Assembly (NCBI GenBank): GCA_039654915.1
Contig: CM077599.1
Coordinates: forward strand, 26,163,501-26,227,500
Source of the DNA: Aquilaria yunnanensis
Lineage: Eukaryota > Streptophyta > Magnoliopsida > Malvales > Thymelaeaceae
Reading direction: 5' to 3'
DNA length: 64,000 bases
In this document: positions 56,975 to 64,000 of the stretch, one piece after another
Numbering within the stretch: the first letter of the stretch is position 1
Layout of the letters: every line of letters begins with the position of its first letter
Made by a program: the position numbers and the translations under genes
Notes under the pieces: model-generated
Database searches by the model: none
Seen by the model: the letters and a program-made list of their open reading frames with translations, nothing else
Told to the model about the DNA's origin: nothing

Positions 56975-58291
56975 TTTTGTTTCTGCGTAATGTAATAAAC
57001 ATAATTGTAACCCTAGAATAATGATATTCTTAAACGTCCTTAGTCTAGTATTATTGTGGAGCAGGTTGCAATAATACATAATGACTAGCATATGTGGAGA
57101 CTAATATGAGATATGTAGTCTACATATGGGTACAAGTTGGAGAACTTGTGTACTGGACCAACCCACTATGAGAACACTTCATGGATCGTTATATGAGTGT
57201 TAGAAGTGATTCTCATAGTGATCATGGTATATGTAGTCCTTCGACCTAAGATCATCAATGTTCCCTACATGTGAGTCACATACTTTGATACTTTCTTTTG
57301 TTGCTCGTAACTGAGTGAACTTGAAGGAGGTCATTGGGTATGTCACATATCATGCAGAGGGATTTGTATGATCAAGATGGGATTTGTCCCTTCTATGTAA
57401 CGGGAGTGATATCTTTGGGCCCCTTGATAAAGTGAGACTTAGAAAATGCATGGCCATGCTCCAATGAGTTGATATATGATATCAGTGTCGTCCGTTTAAG
57501 TTGGTCTACTCGGTAATCAAGAAACCAAAGATTGGGCTATACGAGAGTGACACATTCCATGTCTCGTGCTTAGTCTTGATATCTTGGACAAAGGGACAAT
57601 GGCATATATCGGTGATGATCATAAAGGTTTAGTCGATTCACCGACAATCTTGTCACTTGGGTAGCAATGATGTGTTGCTAGACACCGCTCATTGCTTATG
57701 ATCATAAATGTGATTTATGATCATTGCTAACATGGCAAGAGCCTATTGGGTCGCACACATAGAGCTATTTGGATCATTAGAGTGCATGGGCTAATTATTT
57801 GGGTTATGGTTTCACTTTAATTTCGTATTAATAATGGGCCAAGGAGTTGAGCCATTATTAAGCTCGAAATTAAATCCTAATTGGATTAGGGCTTTGAAAC
57901 CCATTAGGCCTGGAAGTTGAGTCTCACTATAAATACAACTTTTAAGTGAGAAATTCGCAGGTCACCTTGCCCTAGCCTCCCAAAAGGACAGCCGCACTCT
58001 TCTCTTGCAATTCCTTGGAGGACGCAAGCTAGCACTGCGAGCGCAAGAGAAACGCATCTGTCGGGACGCGGTGGAAGCGTGGTGATCCCGAGAGGCTCGT
58101 GTGGATACCATAGAGAACCTGAACACGTCAACTGTTCAAGTTTTGTGATTCGACTCTACAGTTGAGTGAGAGATCTCAACCGAAAATTAGGTATGAAATT
58201 TTCGAACACCCGGTTTACCCCGTTTCACTTGGATCCTGGAGGGTTTCGGTTAAATTCCGCTGCGCTGTTTGGCTCCCGAAACCCAACAGTT
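56975..58291 (+). mobile_element. Probable Ty1/copia solo LTR
   Basis: About 1.3 kb with a TATA box (ACTATAAATA, about 57927-57936), a GC-rich leader after it and an end in 'cgaaacccaaca'. No pol sequence lies on either side. The start is near TGTAATAAAC (56991) or up to 15 bp earlier. I could not find a clean target duplication, so the limits are approximate. Confidence 0.65.
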
Positions 58292-58785
58292 TTATTGTAA
58301 TGGAATGTTTGGACTTGGCACAATATTTAGTAATAAAATTATGGCTAGAATTTTTTGTTGTTGTGTCACAGTGTCTGATAAAAAATTTTCTGGCACATGA
58401 GATGCTGCCACTCAAAAGTAAATGATCCATTTGATGCTTTTGAAACCAATAGACTATTGGCAATGCAAAACTACACATAATTTTCATACAGGTACATATG
58501 CTATCCAAAATACATAAGGCTTTACATAATTGTCATAAGCAAAAGCAAAGGTTCAGGAACAAAATGATATCATGCCTATTTGCTTTTTAATAATTGTTTG
58601 TACAAAAGATATCAGCATTTGTGCTGATTATGCATAATCAGTTGCTTAAGTTTATGGTAGCTGATTTTGCAGAATCAAGCAAAACTAATTAAGGTATTAT
58701 GACTAGATGCAAAGTAGCACTAAAAAAAAGCTTACACTTTTGACTACACAGCTTCTCTTATTGTGTCTAAATGCACCATATTTCA
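58292..58785. other. Non-coding between the solo LTR and the MULE relic
   Basis: AT-rich, short frames only. Confidence 0.5.
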
Positions 58786-59974
58786 TGCATGTCTTTTTTC
58801 TTCCTTCTTTTGTAAGCTTCTTGTTGTTTTTCTTTGGCTCGTTTCTTGATTTTTGTGCTGCTTTCCTTCACTTACTAGGCATTGTCTTCTTAGTTAGAGG
58901 TTTAACAACCCCAAATCCACTTTCCTTCAAATTTCTTCATTTGACATGACCCCAATTGAGTATACATAAGATCTTATGAACTTGTCATTTTTTGTACCAC
59001 TTGGCTAAATAATCCATTCATTTTTCTAAGCAACTGAGTATTTCTTTACATGCATGAACACATAGGATGCCTGACAGTTGTCATACTCTACATTTACAAC
59101 AATTTTGATCAAGATGAACCGAAAACTTGTTGTAGTTCCTCACTTCATATCCTCTATCATCATTATATATTACACGCCACTTATAGCTCTCACTAATAGT
59201 TGTTTGCAGCCCCATCATCACTCAGTTTTTATACCCCTCATGCCATTTGTTTCCAAATATCCATCTTTTGACTTGCCTAAGCATGATATACTCTTGAATC
59301 TCCTTTAGCATGGAAATAATAAGCTTCCTTCTAGCGCCGACAAGCACAAAATTGAATGCCTCACAACAATTCTTATCAATAGAGTCACATTTTGGAATGG
59401 TTGAGAAGTAATCCCTACACAATGAAGCGGGATCACCTTTGTTGCAGCAACATTTGAACTAGTTGATAACTTCTCAAGCTCCTTAAGGTTTCTCTTCAAA
59501 GCAACCTCATTAGTTGATTTTGCACATTCAATGAAAGTATCCCTTATTACTTCTTCTCTATACTTGGTAGACTAGTTTATGCAAATGTGCCTAGGGCATA
59601 ATCTATGTTTAGGTAGTGGGCAAACTTGTACTACACCATGTAGTAAACCCTACAAAAAGGAAAAACACATCAGGTCATTACTTATAGGTATTATAATCTA
59701 TAAAAATGACAGGTCCTGAAAATGTTAACAGGAAAAAGGTGCCGACCTTATTCTAGTTTGACCTGAACATCCAATCTTTTCCATCTCTAGTGTTGATGTC
59801 ACCCTTAAAACGCTTTATAAACCATTGTCATGAATCATTTCCACTCATTCTACAACTGCCCATGGTAAAAGGTACATTTGGTTGTGCTATCCTTCCTAAC
59901 TATGGTTAAAATCTGGCTTTTCATCACCTGATAGATTGCTTGTTGCCTAAGACACTTAAGTTCCTTGTAGGACC
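58786..59974 (-). pseudogene. MuDR-type (MULE) transposase, C-terminal part
   Basis: The minus strand reads, 5' to 3': 'WFIKRFKGDINTRDGKDWMF' (about 59840-59765), then 'CPRHICINWSTKYREEVIRD' and 'ECAKSTNEVALKRNLKELEK' (about 59600-59470), 'YFSTIPKCDSIDKNCCEAFN' and 'GARRKLIISMLKEI' (59422-59270), and the SWIM-like zinc pattern C-K-C...LSGILCVHA (about 59105-59050) with one TGA where the family has Trp. A lysine/arginine-rich tail follows to about 58790 ('KPLTKKTMPSK', 'RNEPKKNNKKLTKEGRKK'). The N-terminal part is cut by a gypsy LTR at 59975. Frames shift several times. The element's inverted ends were not found. Confidence 0.85.
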
Positions 59975-61345
59975 TGAATGTATGCTCTCTACAATTGGTC
60001 CAAGAATAAGAAATTGATTGATAGGGAAAGCAAGGAAGTTAGAAATAGAATTAAAAATGAGAAGAATTACAGAAGACAAATTAGAAGAAATTTGATTGGA
60101 AAATAAGAACTTGAAGCACAAGTGCACTAAGGAGATGAGATACAACACAAAAAATATGAATTTCACAAAACAACTTGAAATATTATTGATCTGTACGTAA
60201 CCTATGAATTACATGCCTTATTTAAAGAAAATATAGCTAGTGTAGCCAGCCATAACAAATCCAAGATGAAATAAAAGTCTTGAACTATTCAATGGATTAA
60301 TTCTAGGGCTAGTTGGACTCCTTGACAAACTAGAACACTAAATAAGTGTACAATGGGTCTGGAAATTGTTCCATGTGCCACAAATCTGGTCTTTGGCCCA
60401 AAAATAAGCTCAATGTATGGATTAAAAAAGAAAATCTGGCCAAAAAAGTCTAAAACACTAAAATGCCCGAAAGCATAATCTATGTTTAGGTAGTGGAAAA
60501 CTTGTACTACACCATTTAGTAAACCCTACAAAAAGGCAAAACAAATCAGGTCATTAGTTATAGATATTATAATCTATAAAAATGACAGGTCTTGAAAATG
60601 TTAACCGGAAAAATGTGCCGACCTTATGCTAGTCTGACATGAACGTCCAATCTTTTCCATCTCTAGTGTTGATGTCACCCTTCAAATGCTCTCGAAACCA
60701 TTGCCATGAATCATTTTTCACACCTTCTACAATTTCCCATGCTAAAAGGTACATTTGGCTGTGTTGTCCTTCCTACTATGGTTAAAATCTGGCTATTCAT
60801 CATCTGGTGGATTGCTTGTTGCCTAAGACACTTAAGTTCCAAGTAGAACCTGAATGTATGCTCTCTATAATTGGTCCAAGAATAAGAATTTGATTGAAAG
60901 GGAAAGCAAGGAAGTTAGAAATATAATCAAGGATGAGAAGAAGAATTACAGAAGACAAATTAGAAGAAATTTAATTGAAAAATAAGAACTTGAAGCACAA
61001 GTGCACTAAGGAGTTGAGATATAACAAGAAAGATATGAATTTCACAAAACAACTTGAAATATTATTGATCTGTATGTAACCTATGAATTACATGCCTTAT
61101 TTAAAAAAAATATAGCTAGTGTAGCCAACCATAACAAATCCAAGATGAAATAAAAGTCTTAAACTACTCAATGGATTAGTTCTAGGGCTAGTTGGACTCT
61201 TTGAAATACTAGAACACTGAATAAGTGTACAATGGGCGTGGAAATTGTTCCATGTGCCACAAATCTGGTCTTTAGCCTAAAAATAAGCTAAATGTATGAA
61301 TTAAAGAAGAAAATCTGTCGAAAAAGTCTAAAACACCAAAATGCC
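59596..61345. repeat. Tandem duplication, ~872 bp, across a MULE/LTR junction
   Basis: Copy A is 59596-60467 and copy B 60473-61345, starting at 'gcataatctatgtttaggta' and ending at 'caccaaaatgcc' or 'cactaaaatgcc'. Five bp (CGAAA) lie between them. Each copy contains MULE transposase sequence followed by the 3' end of the gypsy LTR, so the duplication happened after the LTR element inserted. The copies now differ at scattered bases and small gaps. Confidence 0.92.
59975..60467 (-). repeat. Truncated gypsy LTR (duplicate)
   Basis: About 490 bp of the 3' part of the LTR at 60851-61615, ending CA at the MULE junction. It was created by the tandem duplication. Confidence 0.75.
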
Positions 61346-61615
61346 TTAGAGGGGCTCTAAAGGGCTCTCAGGTGAATATCCTTCTTCTTCAGCTTGGATC
61401 TTCATAATATTGATAGAAATGGATGAATTTGGGCCTTGGACACTATTTGGCTGATTGGAAGCTTATTTGAAAAAATATTGCTCCAAGTGCTCTATGTTAG
61501 GGTTTGGAGTGCTTCTTACATTTCTTTGGCCCTCTTCCTTGTTGTAGGTCCTATATTGATCACTAAAGGGTCCTTGGATGTCCTTATATATTTTGAGCTT
61601 ACTAGCCCTCCATCA
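60851..61615 (-). repeat. Ty3/gypsy 3' LTR
   Basis: On the minus strand it starts TGATGGAGGG right after the purine tract 'agtaaaggggaga'. It ends 'gagagcatacattca' against MULE transposase sequence. It includes the promoter-like 'ttttctttaaataagg'. Ends are inferred from TG...CA and the flanks, since the 5' LTR is absent. Confidence 0.7.
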
Positions 61616-62640
61616 TCTCCCCTTTACTCAAAGAGTTTCACCTATGAATCATTAAAACAAAGCTAGGTCAGAAACATTGAATGTTGCAGTAACATTATGC
61701 TCACCTCTTAAGTCTAACTTGTAGGTATTATTATTGATTTTCTCAATGACTTGAAAAGTTCTATGTCCTTGAGGTTAAAGCTTGGATTTCCTTCGTGCAG
61801 GAAACCTTTCCTTCCTCATATGAACCCAAACCTAATCTCCTGGCTCAAATATGATCTTCTTCATTCCTTTGTTCACTTGGTTTGCATATTGTTAAGTTTT
61901 TTTCTCTATTTGCAACCTTACCTTCTCTGCATAGCCTTGACCATTTCGGCCTTCTTAACTCCATCTAAGCTAGATATTTCACTTATAGGCAAAGGCATTA
62001 AATCCTCAAGGGTTAGTGTGTTAAAACCATAAATAATTTCAAATGGTAAAATCCTGTGGTTTTGTGCACTACCCTATCACAAGCAAACTCAACATGTGGT
62101 AAAACCTCTTCCCAAGTTTTCAAATTCTTTTGGATAATGAGCCTAAGTATAGTAATCAAAGTCTTATTGGTTATCTCAGTTTGGCCATCAGTTTGTGGAT
62201 GACAAGTTGTAGAGAATATTAACTTAGTACCTAACTTGCTACACAAGACTCTCCAAAAGTGACTTAGGAATTTGATATCTCGATCACTCACAATGGTTCT
62301 TGGAATTCCATACAATCTCAGAACTTCCTTGAATAATGTGTTGGCAATATGGACGGCATCATCAGTCTTGTGATATGGAACAAAGTGAGCCATATTTGAG
62401 AATTTTTTCACAATCATGAAGATAGAATCTTTTATGTGCTTTGTCTTAGGAAGCCTTACAACAAAGTCCATAAAAAGGTCAGTCAAAGGGTGAGATGGAA
62501 TAGGTAATGGACTGTAAAGATCATAAGGGTTTTATTTAGACGTAGCCCTTTTACACTCGAGACAACGAAAACAAACTTTCTTAACATCTGTTTCTATTTT
62601 TGGCCAAAAGAACTTCCAATAACCCGAATCTGCACACTTT
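61616..62640 (-). mobile_element. Ty3/gypsy pol 3' part (integrase and C-terminal domain)
   Basis: From about 62640 the minus strand encodes half of the integrase zinc domain ('YWKFFWPKIETDVKKVCFRC', 'LECKRATSK'), one TAA, then the catalytic core: '[13 protein letters not shown]' (D), '[19 protein letters not shown]' (D) and '[17 protein letters not shown]' (E), so the DDE residues are present. After a frameshift near 62040: '[20 protein letters not shown]', '[15 protein letters not shown]', and a broken C-terminus ending in the purine tract. The HH half of the zinc domain, RT and 5' LTR are missing, so the element is truncated at about 62640. Confidence 0.88.
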
Positions 62641-64000
62641 ACAAATACGTCTCCATTCACTGACACAAAATAAATGTGAGTAAATATTAAAGAAGTGATA
62701 GTATTCATGCTCTTGTGATTTACCAACACAAGGGAGAAGTGTTAGTAGAAATCAAGTATAGGTTTTACAGAAACTTTGGGCGAGTGCTGGTAAAATACGT
62801 AGACATGTACCGACACTCGGGACGCATGCTAATGGAAACGATATACTAACACTATTGCCTGTCGGTGGATCATGGGATGAACGGGATCTAATTGAAGATT
62901 TAATGACATAAGACTAATGTAAAAAAAATTTATACTAGCACACATTTTATATCAGTACAAAGTTTTTTTTTTTGTTTTGAATTTTGTTGATATTGTGTCT
63001 TTATCCAATTCTAACACACATGAAAAATAAACCAAAAGAGTTCTGGAATAGTTATAAAGATAACTAGATTACTTTAAATAAAAGTTCATAATTGTCATCA
63101 ATACAAAAAGTTCTAAAACATAAGTTCTTTAGTTCATCATCCAGATAGAGGTCATCATTCCTAAACTAAAGAGTACTAGAACATATAATAGTTTTGAACA
63201 TGATCTTGATTAGCCATGATTCATTGATAAAAGAGCACGCGAACATGATCTTGATATTTAGTCCACACTAATAAATAGCTTTTCAATGAGAACTTATGAA
63301 AAAACATAAAAATTTAGAAAACCAACAAACTAGTATTGCTTCATGCTAATTGACAAAAAAAAAGTATAATAGTTAAGTGCTCCTTTACCACTATCGTTAC
63401 GATCTGCAATTGATGATCTTCGATTTTTAGTCGGAGAACAATTCTAAGCACTACCATCACTAGGTACCTAAAACAAATTGAATAAAATGGAGGAAAAAAA
63501 AAAGGGCAACAACACTAAGTAACAGTAATTAGTCAAACAACTCAAACAAACAAGAAAAAAAATTAACAAAAGCTAGCCATAGCAGTAGCTGTCAAGAACC
63601 TTCATGAAATGAAGAAATATTACTCAAATTCCAATATAGCTAAATCCCAGTAGATTCAACCAAGCCATTATAGAGAGATAACTTTGATGCATATGAAATG
63701 CCAAAAATCAATAGGCATAGTTCATGGGAAATAAACAATATAAACACACCCTTCAGCCAGCATGTACAAGACTTAACATAATTAAATTTAACCTTGCCTA
63801 TGACATTAAAACCTTTAAATTATCTACAAGATATATTTATCTACAAGACATAAGTCACCAAGTAAAGAGTAAGTAAAGTTACCTGCTTGTTTAGACAGCA
63901 GAAAACACTAGATAAATTAGCATTTGGTATATTTGGGATGTATTCTTTGACAATTCCTAAAAGGCTGCTCAAAGCACCTTTTGTACGAACTAGATCCTCC
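62641..64000. other. AT-rich non-coding right edge
   Basis: No gene was recognised. A short segment at 62790-62880 has 'taccgacactcgggacgcat' and 'gcctgtcggtgg', words like the subterminal repeats of CACTA elements, but no CACTA terminus was seen. 'gaacatgatcttgat' occurs twice (about 63197 and 63242). Confidence 0.45.

Noticed and set aside
56975..58291. Complete copia element
   Set aside because: Only one LTR-like block with a TATA box; no primer site, pol or second LTR on either side, and no clear target duplication.
62780..62890. CACTA element end
   Set aside because: Words such as 'taccgacac' and 'ctgtcggtgg' suggest it, but no CACTA terminus, 3-bp target duplication or TPase was found.
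1..64000. CRISPR array or prokaryotic system
   Set aside because: Tandem repeats here have long, diverged units without uniform spacers. Introns and plant transposons show this is eukaryotic nuclear DNA.

Overview
The window looks like plant nuclear DNA, most likely eudicot heterochromatin. The signs are AT-rich intergenic DNA, short GT-AG introns, plant Ty3/gypsy and Ty1/copia elements, a Stowaway MITE, a hAT-like element, MULE transposase, and several protein families that expand with plant transposons: Ulp1-like protease/plant-mobile-domain proteins, GRF zinc-finger proteins and Myb/SANT-like proteins. I recognise no intact cellular gene and no rRNA or tRNA gene. Species cannot be named from the sequence alone.

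Layout. 0-5 kb: a TATGTTC-rich minisatellite, a Myb/SANT-like relic, a three-unit tandem array and AT-rich repeats. Much of 0.65-4.7 kb recurs in the same order and orientation at 50.1-54.9 kb. 6.5-17.8 kb: a degenerate Ulp1-type gene on the plus strand, split by a complete 7.8-kb LTR retrotransposon (7471-15264, target duplication ATGAT). That element has no recognisable gag or pol. It carries a four-exon antisense gene of the putative-gypsy-type-transposon family. 18.6-23.2 kb: six units of a ~770-840 bp tandem repeat. 23.9-28.5 kb: a plant-mobile-domain pseudogene and an FCP1/NIF-type phosphatase pseudogene. 30.3-32.9 kb: a second Ulp1-type gene, truncated before its catalytic domain. 34.5-40.9 kb (minus): a third Ulp1-type gene, with introns swollen by GAACATA-rich repeats and its catalytic Cys codon replaced by Tyr. 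41.1-42.2, 45.6-46.1 and 55.9-56.8 kb: three degenerate GRF zinc-finger genes with a coiled coil and/or C-terminal membrane segment. 43.4-45.2 kb: copia gag and copia RT fragments, head to head. 46.8-48.6 kb: a dispersed repeat carrying a 691-bp hAT-like insertion, with its empty-site paralogue at 29.0 kb. 57.0-58.3 kb: probable copia solo LTR. 58.8-62.7 kb: MULE transposase relic invaded by a minus-strand Ty3/gypsy element and then tandemly duplicated.

Almost every coding relic is broken by only a few nonsense codons. Many of them can be explained by C-to-T change at CGA, CAG or TGG codons, as expected for methylated, silenced plant DNA. The genes do not form a pathway; they are best read as cargo or remnants of nested transposons. 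The parts most worth a second look are the antisense spliced gene with its own TATA box inside a pol-less LTR element, the GAACATA repeat family that tracks Ulp1-type genes, the catalytically altered Ulp1 relic, and the six-unit array whose units each carry one gene-like 3' exon.
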